Positions 7,725 through 17,303 of a stretch of 39,375 nucleotides of DNA are shown one piece after another. Within the stretch, counting starts at the first letter, position 1, and the number at the start of each line of letters is the position of its first letter. Location: contig CALJGH010000125.1 in assembly GCA_938073925.1 (NCBI GenBank), positions 1 through 39,375 on the forward strand, given 5' to 3'. The position numbers were made by a program, and so were the translations under genes. The notes below the pieces were generated by a model. That model did not search any database, was not told where the DNA came from, and was given only the letters and a program-made list of their open reading frames with translations. This DNA comes from an uncultured Nitrospinaceae bacterium (GTDB lineage Bacteria > Nitrospinota > Nitrospinia > Nitrospinales > VA-1).

Positions 7725-8003
7725 TTGCTTTATGCAGCGATATATTTTAATGGGATTGAAACCAAGACCGGTCCTAGGAACTCCTTCAAAGTCGTTTTCG
7801 TATCTTCTCAGCTGCAAAAAGGAAATCTTCTAAAAAAATACCATTACCAAGTCGAAGCTTTCAATAAAACATTTGACCAAAAACTGGACTATCTTGAGGT
7901 CCATTTCCATTTGTCAACTTACCACAACAAGCTAGGCAACAATATTAAGGCTGACCAGCACCTAAAAATATGGAATTCTAGAAACATTAAAAAGTCACCT
8001 TAA
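7725..8003 (+). pseudogene. Possible remnant of a tetratricopeptide-repeat gene
   Basis: Translation of this stretch contains GNLLKK, then QVEAFNKTF, then LDYLEVHFHLSTYHNKLGNN and KADQHLKIW, which fits two adjacent TPR helix pairs (the A-HF-LG--Y--LGN--KA pattern). There is no ATG or ribosome binding site: the open frame starts only from a TTG, and the first 30 residues do not resemble TPR. I read it as the 3' end of a decayed TPR gene; a short real protein is the alternative. The rest of 7595-8084 holds no other gene-like structure; a lone TATAAT at 8046-8051 could be a -10 box for the decarboxylase gene but lacks a matching -35. Confidence 0.4.
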
Positions 8004-8084
8004 CTCCTATTTCAAAAAAATTCCTATTACCTAGCTTGACTGATATATAATAAACTTTCGCCTTAAACCTATTCACACATATCA

Positions 8085-9911
8085 ATGAACTATCCTTCTT
8101 TAAGAGAATTTATCGACCGGCTTGAATTCGAAAACGAACTCATTCGAATTCGAGAACAGGTGTCTCCCATTCTTGAAATCTCTGAAATCACTGACCGAGT
8201 CTCAAAGCAACACGGTGGCGGAAAAGCACTGCTTTTTGAAAATGTAGAAGGTAGTACCATGCCCGTTCTAATCAACGCTTTCGGCAGTCAAAAAAGAATG
8301 AACGCCGCTCTTGGGGTGAACGATATTGAAGAGATAGCTAAAAGAATCGAACGCTATTTAAAAATACAGCCGCCCACAACCTTGTTGGACAAAGCAAAAC
8401 TTTTACCCATGCTGTTGCAAGCGGCACAGTTTCCTCCAACGCGGGTCGGAGCCACCAAAGCTTCCTGTCAAGAAGTGGTGCATCTCAATGAAGATGTCAA
8501 TCTCGATCAAATTCCCATCCTGCAATGCTGGCCTCATGATGCAGGACGATTCATAACTCTTCCTATTGTTATCAACCGAAGTGTCGACCGCAAAGTCAAG
8601 AACGTTGGGCTCTACCGAATGCAAGTGTACGATTCAAAAACAACAGGCATGCATTGGCATATTCATAAAGACGGCGCCCACTTCTTTCATGAATATCAAA
8701 AACAGAATAAAGTGATGGAGGTTGCTGTTGCGATTGGCGCTGACCCGGCTTCCTGTTACGCGGCATCCGCTCCCCTGCCCTACGGCATTGATGAGTTCCT
8801 GTTAGCGGGTTTCATCAGAAAGAAGAGCGTGCCTCTCGTAAAATGTAAAACCGTCGATCTAGAAGTCCCGGCTAATTCTGAAATTATTCTCGAAGGGTTT
8901 ATCGATCCATCCGAAATGCGACTGGAAGGTCCTTTCGGAGATCACACGGGTTACTACTCACAGGATGGCGATTACCCGGTCTTTCATCTTACAGCTATCA
9001 CACATAGGAAAGACCCTATTTATCTGACAACGATAGTGGGCAAGCCACCGCAGGAAGATTTTTACCTCGGCCGCGCCACCGAGCGCATCTTCCTTCCTCT
9101 CATGCGCACCCAGCTTCCTGAAATCGTCAATATAAATATGCCCGTTGAAGGTGTCTTCCACAACTGTGTCATCGTCTCAATTGACAAACGCTATCCCATG
9201 CAGTCGCGTCGCTTGATGAGTGGTCTTTGGGGACTGGGACAAATGAGTTTCGTAAAAACCATCATTACCGTTGACAGCAAAATCGATGTTCACAATTACG
9301 ATGAATTGATCAAACTACTATTGGACGAGATTAACTTTGAACGCGACCTATTTTTCTCAGAAGGCGTGCTTGATGTGCTCAACCACGGTTCCGACAACAT
9401 GCTTTATGGCTCTAAGCTTGGTATCGATCTAACAGAAAAAATAGAAGGCGAACCGGGCTATGGAGAAAACAAATCACCTGCATCGAAGAATTCCCCACTA
9501 CCTTCTAAAGAAGAAGTTAAGAGTCGGTTGCCTGATCTAAAAGATTGTAGAATCTTAGACATTAATGCACATCGATCCGTCATGTATGCCGCCTTAGATA
9601 AAACCCGTCCTCACCAAGCGGAAGAATTCATTAAAGCCTATTTCAATGCCCCCGAGTTCTCGTCCATCGACATCCTAATCGTACTCGAAGGTCATGTAAA
9701 ACTCGATAACGATTCGATAGTAATGTGGAAATTCTTTAACAATCTCGACCCTAAACGCGATTTCTATTTCGAGGGTGATCAGCTTGCAATCGATGTAACA
9801 CAAAAAATGAAAGAAGAAGGCTACCGGCAAAGCTGGCCCGAAGAAATTGAGATGTCCGAAGAAATCAAAACGCGAGTCGATACAAAATGGAACTCGCTGT
9901 TCAATAAATAG
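8085..9911 (+). CDS. ubiD: UbiD-family decarboxylase (prenylated-FMN dependent)
   Basis: UbiD enzymes decarboxylate 4-hydroxy-3-polyprenylbenzoate in ubiquinone synthesis or the analogous intermediate in futalosine-type menaquinone synthesis, using prenylated FMN and Mn2+. At 608 residues this is longer than E. coli UbiD (497) and closer to the long menaquinone-associated forms. Visible family motifs are NVGLYRMQVYD and MHWHIHKDGA at about 172-205 (cofactor/metal site), EGPFGDHTGYYSQDGDYPVF near 280-300 carrying the conserved Glu, and YPMQSRRLMSGLWG near 370. No ubiX-type prenyltransferase is adjacent. uvrA starts nine bases after its TAG stop. Whether it serves ubiquinone, menaquinone or another aromatic acid cannot be told from the sequence alone. 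Confidence 0.88.
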   Translation: MNYPSLREFIDRLEFENELIRIREQVSPILEISEITDRVSKQHGGGKALLFENVEGSTMPVLINAFGSQKRMNAALGVNDIEEIAKRIERYLKIQPPTTLLDKAKLLPMLLQAAQFPPTRVGATKASCQEVVHLNEDVNLDQIPILQCWPHDAGRFITLPIVINRSVDRKVKNVGLYRMQVYDSKTTGMHWHIHKDGAHFFHEYQKQNKVMEVAVAIGADPASCYAASAPLPYGIDEFLLAGFIRKKSVPLVKCKTVDLEVPANSEIILEGFIDPSEMRLEGPFGDHTGYYSQDGDYPVFHLTAITHRKDPIYLTTIVGKPPQEDFYLGRATERIFLPLMRTQLPEIVNINMPVEGVFHNCVIVSIDKRYPMQSRRLMSGLWGLGQMSFVKTIITVDSKIDVHNYDELIKLLLDEINFERDLFFSEGVLDVLNHGSDNMLYGSKLGIDLTEKIEGEPGYGENKSPASKNSPLPSKEEVKSRLPDLKDCRILDINAHRSVMYAALDKTRPHQAEEFIKAYFNAPEFSSIDILIVLEGHVKLDNDSIVMWKFFNNLDPKRDFYFEGDQLAIDVTQKMKEEGYRQSWPEEIEMSEEIKTRVDTKWNSLFNK

Positions 9912-9920
9912 AAAGTTTTA

Positions 9921-12734
9921 ATGGCACTGGAATTTATAAATATAAAAGGCGCAAGAGAACACAACCTCAAAGACCTCCACCTAACTCTACCCCGCGAAAA
10001 ACTAGTGGTTATTACCGGATTGAGCGGTTCAGGAAAGTCTTCTCTTGCCTTCGACACCATATACGCAGAAGGTCAGCGGAGGTATGTGGAATCACTTTCC
10101 GCATACGCACGGCAATTTCTGGAACTGATGGAAAAGCCGGATATCGATTCCATCGATGGACTCTCGCCTGCTATTTCCATTGAGCAAAAAACATCGAGCC
10201 GCAATCCACGCTCCACCGTTGGTACCGTAACCGAAATCTACGACTATCTAAGACTGCTTTATGCACGTATCGGACGCGTATATTGCTATAGCTGCGGTAG
10301 AGAAATTTCCTCACAAACCGTCCAGCATATCGTCGACCAGGTACAATCCATTCCTGTCGGGAAAAAAATAATGATCTTGTCGCCGGTTGCGCGAGGGCGT
10401 AAAGGAGAATTTAAAAAAGAACTTCTCGATATGAGGCGAAAAGGATTCGTCCGCGCTCGAATTGACGGTGAAGTACGATCTCTCGATGAAGAAATCGCTC
10501 TCGATAAGAAGTTCAAGCACACCCTGGAAATCGTTGTCGACCGACTGGTCATCAAGGAAAAGATGGGGAAACGTTTGGCCGACTCGGTTGAAACAGCCCT
10601 CACCCATGGCGAAGGCAGTATCGTTGTTTCCATTATTGAAGAAGAGGAGTTATTGTTCAGCGAGAAATTCGCCTGTAGTTATTGCAACATCAGCTACCCA
10701 GAACTCGAGCCCCGACTCTTTTCTTTCAATAATCCGCAAGGAGCCTGCTCGAAATGTGATGGGTTGGGAATAAAAATGGTGATCGACCCCGAACTGGTGG
10801 TGCCAGACGACAGCCTTTCCATTCGAGACGGCGCATTAAAACCCTGGGAAAAACGCAGTTCTATTTATTACCATCAAATGCTGGATACGATCTCTGCCCA
10901 TTTCAAGTTTAAGCTCAGCGCTCCCTTTAAAAACCTCACTAAAAAAACTCAAAAAATTCTTTTATACGGTTCTGGAGATGAACAAATAAAATATTTTTTT
11001 GAAAAAGACGGACGCCAACAACATTACAAAGACACCTTTGATGGCGTAATTCCTGATCTCGAAAGACGTTATCTTGAAACGGATTCCACATGGTCGCGGG
11101 AAGAAATCGCTCGTTTCATGCGCGCCCTCCCCTGCCAACAATGTGATGGCAAGCGGTTGAGAAAAGAAGCTGTCTCAGTAAAAGTTACAGATTTAAATAT
11201 TGTTGAACTCACCTCTTTCTCCATTGGCAAAGCCTTCAAGTTTTTCAAAGACCTGAAACTGACAAAACAGGAAAACAATATTGCCCGTCGAATTGTAAAA
11301 GAAATTAAGGAAAGACTCGGATTCTTAACCAATGTCGGACTGGAATATCTGTCGCTCGATCGCACATCGGCAACCTTGTCAGGGGGTGAAAGCCAACGCA
11401 TTCGATTGGCAACACAAATCGGCTCCAGCCTGATGGGGGTTCTCTATGTTCTCGATGAACCTAGTATTGGACTGCATCAACGAGACAACGATCGTTTATT
11501 GGCAACCCTGATCCGATTACGTGATTTAGGAAACACCGTTATCGTAGTGGAGCATGACGAAGCCACCATCCGCTCCGCCGACTATGTTGTAGACCTTGGT
11601 CCCGGCGCAGGAGTTCATGGTGGAAAAGTAACCTTTGCAGGCACCCCTAAAGCCCTGTTGAAGTCAAAGAGTTCATTAACAGGACAATATTTATCTGGCA
11701 AAAAAGAAATTGCGACACCAGAGCAAAGAAGAAAAGGCAATGGCGAGTTCCTTGAAGTGCTGGGAGCAAGTGAAAATAACCTGAAAAATGTGAATGTAAA
11801 ATTTCCATTAGGTTGCTTTATTTGCGTGACCGGTGTTTCTGGTTCTGGCAAAAGCACACTGACTCTGGATATTCTTTATAAATCGTTGGCCAAACATTTT
11901 TACAGATCGGTAGACAAACCCGGAGCTTTCGACAAAATCGAAGGGATTCATTATCTAGACAAAGTGATCGACATCGATCAATCCCCCATCGGCCGAACTC
12001 CCCGGTCGAACCCCGCTACCTACACCGGCGTGTTCACCCTCATCCGGGAATTATTCAGTCAGGTTCCTGAAGCCCGAGCGCGTGGATATAAACCTGGTCG
12101 TTTCAGTTTCAATGTTAAAGGGGGGCGTTGCGAAGCCTGTCAGGGAGATGGGCTCATTAAAATTGAAATGCATTTTCTACCCGACGTGTTCGTGACTTGC
12201 GAGGTCTGCCAAGGAAAAAGATTCAACCGTGAAACATTGGAAATTTTATACAAGGGTAAAAGCATCGCCGATGTTCTCAATATGACAGCGGAAGAAGGCA
12301 ACGAGTTTTTTATAAATATCCCTGCAATAAAAAACAAATTACAAACAATCAAAGATGTAGGCCTCGACTATATCCGCCTAGGTCAACAGGCCACGACCTT
12401 ATCTGGCGGCGAAGCCCAACGCGTAAAACTATCAAAAGAACTCAGCAAACGAAGTACAGGTAGAACCCTTTATATTCTAGATGAACCGACCACCGGATTG
12501 CATTTCGCCGATATCGAGCATTTGCTGAAAGTGTTGCAGAAACTAGTGGATTCCGGAAACACCGTAGTCATCATCGAACATAATATGGATGTTATCAAAA
12601 CAGCAGATCATCTTATCGATCTCGGCCCCGAAGGCGGCGACGGTGGAGGATGCATACTTGCTGAAGGTACTCCCGAGGAAATCGCAAAATCTAAAACCTC
12701 GTACACGGGGAAATATTTAAAAGATTATCTCTAG
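9921..12734 (+). CDS. uvrA: Excinuclease ABC subunit A
   Basis: UvrA is the damage-sensing ATPase of nucleotide excision repair; it dimerises, loads UvrB on lesions and leaves. The 937-residue protein has all expected parts: first Walker A GLSGSGKSS near residue 32, CxxC pairs at CYSCG and CSYC, and the first ABC signature LSGGESQRIRLATQIG with DEPSIGLHQRDN. The second half repeats them: GVSGSGKST, the zinc finger CEACQGDG...CEVCQGKRFN, signature LSGGEAQRVKLSKEL and DEPTTGLHFADI. Length is typical. It is probably co-transcribed with the decarboxylase gene; the pairing has no obvious functional logic. It stops with TAG, showing that amber is a normal stop in this genome. Confidence 0.97.
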   Translation: MALEFINIKGAREHNLKDLHLTLPREKLVVITGLSGSGKSSLAFDTIYAEGQRRYVESLSAYARQFLELMEKPDIDSIDGLSPAISIEQKTSSRNPRSTVGTVTEIYDYLRLLYARIGRVYCYSCGREISSQTVQHIVDQVQSIPVGKKIMILSPVARGRKGEFKKELLDMRRKGFVRARIDGEVRSLDEEIALDKKFKHTLEIVVDRLVIKEKMGKRLADSVETALTHGEGSIVVSIIEEEELLFSEKFACSYCNISYPELEPRLFSFNNPQGACSKCDGLGIKMVIDPELVVPDDSLSIRDGALKPWEKRSSIYYHQMLDTISAHFKFKLSAPFKNLTKKTQKILLYGSGDEQIKYFFEKDGRQQHYKDTFDGVIPDLERRYLETDSTWSREEIARFMRALPCQQCDGKRLRKEAVSVKVTDLNIVELTSFSIGKAFKFFKDLKLTKQENNIARRIVKEIKERLGFLTNVGLEYLSLDRTSATLSGGESQRIRLATQIGSSLMGVLYVLDEPSIGLHQRDNDRLLATLIRLRDLGNTVIVVEHDEATIRSADYVVDLGPGAGVHGGKVTFAGTPKALLKSKSSLTGQYLSGKKEIATPEQRRKGNGEFLEVLGASENNLKNVNVKFPLGCFICVTGVSGSGKSTLTLDILYKSLAKHFYRSVDKPGAFDKIEGIHYLDKVIDIDQSPIGRTPRSNPATYTGVFTLIRELFSQVPEARARGYKPGRFSFNVKGGRCEACQGDGLIKIEMHFLPDVFVTCEVCQGKRFNRETLEILYKGKSIADVLNMTAEEGNEFFINIPAIKNKLQTIKDVGLDYIRLGQQATTLSGGEAQRVKLSKELSKRSTGRTLYILDEPTTGLHFADIEHLLKVLQKLVDSGNTVVIIEHNMDVIKTADHLIDLGPEGGDGGGCILAEGTPEEIAKSKTSYTGKYLKDYL

Positions 12735-12754
12735 TCTATCTAACACAACCGAAC

Positions 12755-12973
12755 CTATCCATTTATATCCATTAATGGAATATTGTATTCATCTAAAAAG
12801 AGGGTTAACACTTTAAGAATACTTATTTTAGCTTCTAAAGGTTTGATATAGAGATATCTCTGTTCTTGTAGATCAGCGATAGGCTTGACGGCCACGGGGT
12901 GTTTAGTAGGCACGAATCCGGATGCCAGAGATTGCAACGGATTATTGAAAAGTTTCATTGAGATCTGACACAT
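12755..12973 (-). CDS. Possible small protein downstream of the ATP synthase operon
   Basis: A 72-codon frame lies convergent to uvrA and 94 bases beyond atpC in the same direction. AGAAGAG immediately precedes the first ATG; an internal ATG at codon 6 would place that motif at a more usual distance. The sequence is mixed hydrophobic and polar (VAVKPIADLQEQRYLYIKPL), compatible with a small folded protein. No family is recognised. The surrounding 12735-13067 region contains no convincing terminator for either uvrA or atpC. Confidence 0.35.
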   Translation of the reverse strand: MCQISMKLFNNPLQSLASGFVPTKHPVAVKPIADLQEQRYLYIKPLEAKISILKVLTLFLDEYNIPLMDING

Positions 12974-13067
12974 CTCTTCTGAATACCTTTGTCGATAATA
13001 ATCGCCAGCTTCTTTTTAAGGTATCACTTCCAAATGAAGGGGGAATTAAAAAAGGGGTGTTGGGAGT

Positions 13068-13475
13068 TTAGTTGTTCTCAGAATTTTCGAGGCGGGCGAT
13101 AGCGCGGAACAATTTTTTCTGCGTTTCAATGTATTCTTCTTCAGAGATATCAGTTTCGCCCAACCTTTTTTCTGCTTCGGCTTGGGCACGCTCGGCGCGT
13201 TCGCGGTCGATCTCATGCAGGAACTCTCCGGTTTCAGCCAGTACTGTTACGCGATTATCTGTCACTTCCAGGTATCCTCCACTAACAACCATAGAAATTG
13301 TTTCGCCCTCTTTTTCATAAGACAATTGTCCAGTGCGTAAGAGGGTCAGAATCGGTGCGTGATCATGAAGAATCCCCAAGTCGCCCTCGGTACCGGGCAC
13401 ATTGACTTGATCGACCTCTTCAGAGACCAGTTGCTTTTCGGGAGTTACAATGCTAAGTATCAGTTTTTGCGTCAT
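13068..13475 (-). CDS. atpC: ATP synthase F1 epsilon subunit
   Basis: Epsilon links the gamma shaft to the c-ring and can inhibit ATP hydrolysis through its C-terminal helices. The 135-residue protein starts LILSIVTPEKQLVSEEVDQV, the usual beta-sandwich opening, followed by PGTEGDLGILHDHAPILTLL near residues 27-46. A helical hairpin occupies about residues 88-132 (ERAERAQAEAEKRL). It overlaps atpD by four bases and is the last gene of the operon. Confidence 0.95.
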   Translation of the reverse strand: MTQKLILSIVTPEKQLVSEEVDQVNVPGTEGDLGILHDHAPILTLLRTGQLSYEKEGETISMVVSGGYLEVTDNRVTVLAETGEFLHEIDRERAERAQAEAEKRLGETDISEEEYIETQKKLFRAIARLENSENN

Positions 13476-14887
13476 GCTGATTTTTTATCCAGTTCCTTTT
13501 GTTTTGCGTGAACTTCATCAAGAGTTCCCACCATATAAAATGCCTGCTCAGAGATCTTATCTCCTTTACCATCGAGAATAGCTTTGAAGCCTTCTATAGT
13601 ATCTTGTACTTTCACATATTTCCCCGGCGCCCCTGTAAATACTTCTGCAACAAAGAACGGCTGTGACAGAAATTTTTGAATTTTTCGAGCACGGGAAACC
13701 ACTTGCTTATCTTCTTCCGACAATTCGTCCATACCCAGAATCGCAATGATATCTTGAAGATCTTTATATCTCTGCAAAACTTGTTGAACTCCGCGAGCTG
13801 TGTTGTAGTGTTCTTCGCCGATTACTTCTGGATCAAGAATCCGTGAAGTTGAATCCAGAGGATCCACAGCTGGGTAAATACCCAACTCAGAAATACGTCT
13901 GTTCAATACGGTCGTAGCATCGAGATGCGAGAACGTTGTCGCAGGAGCGGGATCGGTCAAGTCATCTGCGGGCACGTAAATCGCCTGTACGGAAGTGATG
14001 GAACCTTTTTTTGTAGAAGTGATACGTTCTTGTAAGTTACCCATTTCAGTTGCGAGTGTAGGCTGATAACCAACCGCAGAAGGAATTCGGCCGAGAAGCG
14101 CAGATACTTCAGAACCCGCTTGAGAAAAACGGAAAACATTATCGATGAATAACAGAACGTCTTTTCCACCTTCATCACGGAAATACTCCGCGCAGGTAAG
14201 ACCGGTCAACCCGACCCGCATTCGAGCACCAGGAGGTTCTGTCATCTGTCCGTAAATCAGGGCGGTTTTATCAATTACATTGGAGTCTACCATTTCGTGG
14301 TAGAGATCATTACCTTCACGAGTTCGTTCACCTACTCCGGCGAACACAGAATAGCCGCCATGCTCCGCGCCAATATTACGAATCAACTCCATGATCAGAA
14401 CAGTCTTGCCCACACCCGCGCCGCCGAACAAGCCGGTTTTTCCACCTTTCAGGTAAGGCTCAAGAAGATCGATAACTTTGATACCGGTTTCGAGCATTTC
14501 CATCTTCGTATCCTGCTCATCAAATGCAGGCGCATCGCGATGAATACTCCATCTAGCCTTAGACTCAACTGGGGGTTTCTTATCTACAGGGTCGCCTACA
14601 ACATTTAGAATTCGACCTAGCACCTCTTCGCCAACCGGCACAGTAATAGGAGCACCAGTATCTAGCACTTCCATTCCTCGAACCAATCCATCAGTCGAAT
14701 GCATGGCAACGCTTCGAACCGCGTTATCTCCCAAATGCAGAGCTACTTCGCATACGAGGGTTTCAGTTTCTCCGCTTTCACCGGTTCGCTCAATGTTGAT
14801 CGCATTATAAAGAGCAGGTAGTACGCCGTCTTCGAAACTCACATCTACAACGGGTCCCATTACCTGGATGATCTTTCCCTTATTCAT
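13472..14887 (-). CDS. atpD: ATP synthase F1 beta subunit
   Basis: This is the catalytic subunit of F1. The 471-residue sequence has the P-loop GGAGVGKTVL near residue 154, the catalytic GERTREGNDLYHEM region shortly after, DVLLFIDNVFRFSQAG and the ALLGRIPSAVGYQPTLATEMG block. Length and motifs are standard. It lies 37 bases after atpG and overlaps atpC by four bases. Confidence 0.98.
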   Translation of the reverse strand: MNKGKIIQVMGPVVDVSFEDGVLPALYNAINIERTGESGETETLVCEVALHLGDNAVRSVAMHSTDGLVRGMEVLDTGAPITVPVGEEVLGRILNVVGDPVDKKPPVESKARWSIHRDAPAFDEQDTKMEMLETGIKVIDLLEPYLKGGKTGLFGGAGVGKTVLIMELIRNIGAEHGGYSVFAGVGERTREGNDLYHEMVDSNVIDKTALIYGQMTEPPGARMRVGLTGLTCAEYFRDEGGKDVLLFIDNVFRFSQAGSEVSALLGRIPSAVGYQPTLATEMGNLQERITSTKKGSITSVQAIYVPADDLTDPAPATTFSHLDATTVLNRRISELGIYPAVDPLDSTSRILDPEVIGEEHYNTARGVQQVLQRYKDLQDIIAILGMDELSEEDKQVVSRARKIQKFLSQPFFVAEVFTGAPGKYVKVQDTIEGFKAILDGKGDKISEQAFYMVGTLDEVHAKQKELDKKSA

Positions 14888-14924
14888 TCATTCCCCTCCA
14901 CTAATTTCAGTATCTTTCACGCCA

Positions 14925-15791
14925 TTAACCCTTCAAGGCTTCGGCGCCATTTACGATTTCTATTAATTCTTTTGTAATATAAGCCTGTCGGGCTTGATTA
15001 TAAGTCAACGTCAAGGCACCAATCATTTCACCCGCATTGCGTGTAGCACTATCCATCGCCGTCATACGTGCACCATGCTCACTGGCACTTGATTCAAGAA
15101 ATGCCCGATAAACTTGAACTGTCATATAACGCTTAAGAAGTTCGTCCAGAATAGCTTCTTCATCCGGCTCGTAGATATAATCCACTGCAAAGGATTCTTC
15201 TTTATGTTCCAGATTTTCTGGCACCACCGGCAACAATTGCTCAACAATAACCTCTTGAGCCATTACCGATTTAAACTCGTTATAAATCATGAAAACCTTG
15301 TCGACTTTTTTCTCTGAAAACAAAGTGGCCAGATTTTCACCAATCGTCTGCGCCTTGAGATAATTAAAATCTTTCGTCCAGCCAATATGGTCCTCAATAA
15401 TATTCACAGGGCGATTACGGAAAATATCATTTCCTTTTTTCCCGGCGATAATTAGCGAGTTTTCATTTTGTGGATTATTTTTCAGGTATTCGGCTGTTTT
15501 ACGAATGATGCTTCCGTTGAACCCTCCACATAAACCTTTGTCGGCAGTAATGATAAGGAACAAATGCCTATTTCCATCTCGCACATCCAACAAAGGGTGT
15601 AAGTCGCCATTGCACCGTGCTGCCAAATGGTTGAGAACATCCATCATCTTAACCGCATATGGCCTAGCATCAAGGATAGCTTGCTGTGCTTTTCGCAATT
15701 TCGACGCCGCAACCAGTTTCATGGCTTTGGTGATTTGTTGCGTATTTTTTACGCTTCGGATGCGCCTTTTTATATCTTTTAAGTTAGGCAT
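14925..15791 (-). CDS. atpG: ATP synthase F1 gamma subunit
   Basis: Gamma is the rotating central shaft. The 288-residue protein has the N-terminal helix MPNLKDIKRRIRSVKNTQQI with TKAMKLVAASKLRKAQ, an internal DKGLCGGFN motif, and the C-terminal helix ARMTAMDSATRNAGEMIG with LTLTYNQARQAYITKELIEI. These are the conserved parts that thread the alpha3beta3 core. It begins four bases after atpA ends, so translation is probably coupled. Confidence 0.97.
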   Translation of the reverse strand: MPNLKDIKRRIRSVKNTQQITKAMKLVAASKLRKAQQAILDARPYAVKMMDVLNHLAARCNGDLHPLLDVRDGNRHLFLIITADKGLCGGFNGSIIRKTAEYLKNNPQNENSLIIAGKKGNDIFRNRPVNIIEDHIGWTKDFNYLKAQTIGENLATLFSEKKVDKVFMIYNEFKSVMAQEVIVEQLLPVVPENLEHKEESFAVDYIYEPDEEAILDELLKRYMTVQVYRAFLESSASEHGARMTAMDSATRNAGEMIGALTLTYNQARQAYITKELIEIVNGAEALKG

Positions 15792-15794
15792 AAA

Positions 15795-17303
15795 TTAGTT
15801 CTGAAAAAGACCTTTGAATTCTTCGATAGCCGCCTTCAACTGGCTTTCACTGTCATCATCCAGTTTTTTAGCTTCTGCAATTTTATTCATCAAAGCCTGA
15901 TGTTTCTCTTCCATAAAGTTGATCAAACCGCTCTCAAATTTTTGGATACTAGCGACAGGGACATCATCCACAAGACCTCGCACACCTGAAAAGATCGAAA
16001 CGATCTGCTGAACTACGGTCAAAGGTTTGTACTGACCTTGTTTAAGCAGTTCCACCAATCGTTCGCCACGATGAAGCTGGGCTTGAGTAGCCGCATCCAG
16101 ATCACTACCGAACTGGGCAAAAGCAGCCATTTCACGATATTGCGCCAAGTCTAATCGAAGCTGACCAGCCACCTGTTTCATTCCTTTAATTTGCGCTGAA
16201 CCACCCACTCGGGATACAGAAAGCCCAACGTTGATCGCAGGGCGAACTCCAGAATAAAACAGATCGGTTTCTAGAAATATCTGACCATCCGTAATAGATA
16301 TCACGTTGGTCGGAATATATGCGGAAACATCACCCGCCTGGGTTTCAATGATCGGCAGAGCCGTCATGGAACCTGCTCCTAATTCATCACTGACTTTTGC
16401 AGATCTCTCTAACAATCGAGAATGCAAAAAGAATACATCACCCGGATACGCTTCACGTCCCGGCGGTCTCCTAAGCAGAAGAGAAAGCTGACGATAAGCT
16501 GCAGCCTGTTTACTGAGATCATCATAAACGATCAGACAATGCTGACCATTGTCACGGAAGTATTCTCCCATTGCGCAACCCGCATACGGAGCAATGAACT
16601 GCATAGGCGCAGGGTCGCTGGCTGACGCAGAAACAACAATGGTATACTTCATTGCACCGTGCTCTTCGAGCGTTTTCACAACTCGTGCAACAGTAGATCG
16701 TTTTTGCCCAACTGCAACATAGATACAAAACATGTTCTGGCCTTTTTGATTGATGATCGCATCAATCGCAACTGCCGTCTTACCTGTTTGTCTGTCACCA
16801 ATAATGAGTTCGCGTTGACCACGACCAACAGGAATCATTCCATCAATTGCCTTGATACCTGTTTGCATAGGTTCGTGAACAGATTTTCGGTCAATTACGC
16901 CTGGAGCAGTTCTTTCAATAGGACCAAACTTGTCTGTTTTAATAGGGCCTTTGCCATCAATTGGCGCACCCAGACCGTCTACAACCCGACCGACCATTTC
17001 AGGTCCGATAGGCACTTGCATGATCTTTCCTGTGCGCTTAACCTCATCACCTTCTTTAATATTGTCATCGCGTCCGAGAAGCACCGCACCCACATTATCT
17101 TCTTCGAGGTTCAGCACCATTCCAGACAATCCACCAGGGAATTCCAAAAGTTCACCGGCCATAGCATTTCCAAGGCCGTAAATACGCGCAATTCCATCTC
17201 CTACTGAAATCACCCGACCGGTTTCCTTGAGCTCGATCCCTTCCTCAAATCCTTCGATTTGCTTTTGAATCAGGGAGCTGATTTCGTCGGCTCGTAAATT
17301 CAC
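15795..17303 (-). CDS. atpA: ATP synthase F1 alpha subunit
   Basis: This is the regulatory nucleotide-binding subunit of F1. Its 502 residues include the P-loop GDRQTGKTAVAIDAI near residues 169-183, the VSASASDPAPMQFIAPYAGC block, and the SVSRVGGSAQIKGMK motif carrying the arginine finger. The start is a GTG at 17303, directly abutting the atpH TAA stop. AGGAGG inside the end of atpH, eight bases upstream, fixes this start. Standard length; no defect seen. Confidence 0.98.
   Translation of the reverse strand: MNLRADEISSLIQKQIEGFEEGIELKETGRVISVGDGIARIYGLGNAMAGELLEFPGGLSGMVLNLEEDNVGAVLLGRDDNIKEGDEVKRTGKIMQVPIGPEMVGRVVDGLGAPIDGKGPIKTDKFGPIERTAPGVIDRKSVHEPMQTGIKAIDGMIPVGRGQRELIIGDRQTGKTAVAIDAIINQKGQNMFCIYVAVGQKRSTVARVVKTLEEHGAMKYTIVVSASASDPAPMQFIAPYAGCAMGEYFRDNGQHCLIVYDDLSKQAAAYRQLSLLLRRPPGREAYPGDVFFLHSRLLERSAKVSDELGAGSMTALPIIETQAGDVSAYIPTNVISITDGQIFLETDLFYSGVRPAINVGLSVSRVGGSAQIKGMKQVAGQLRLDLAQYREMAAFAQFGSDLDAATQAQLHRGERLVELLKQGQYKPLTVVQQIVSIFSGVRGLVDDVPVASIQKFESGLINFMEEKHQALMNKIAEAKKLDDDSESQLKAAIEEFKGLFQN

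Noticed and set aside
12768..12779. Perfect 12-base palindrome TCCATTAATGGA after uvrA
   Set aside because: Too short and AT-rich for a terminator, has no T tract, and falls at the end of a possible coding frame.
16659..17207. Long open frame opposite atpA
   Set aside because: It is the complement of a conserved, fully typical alpha-subunit gene and has no independent start signals.
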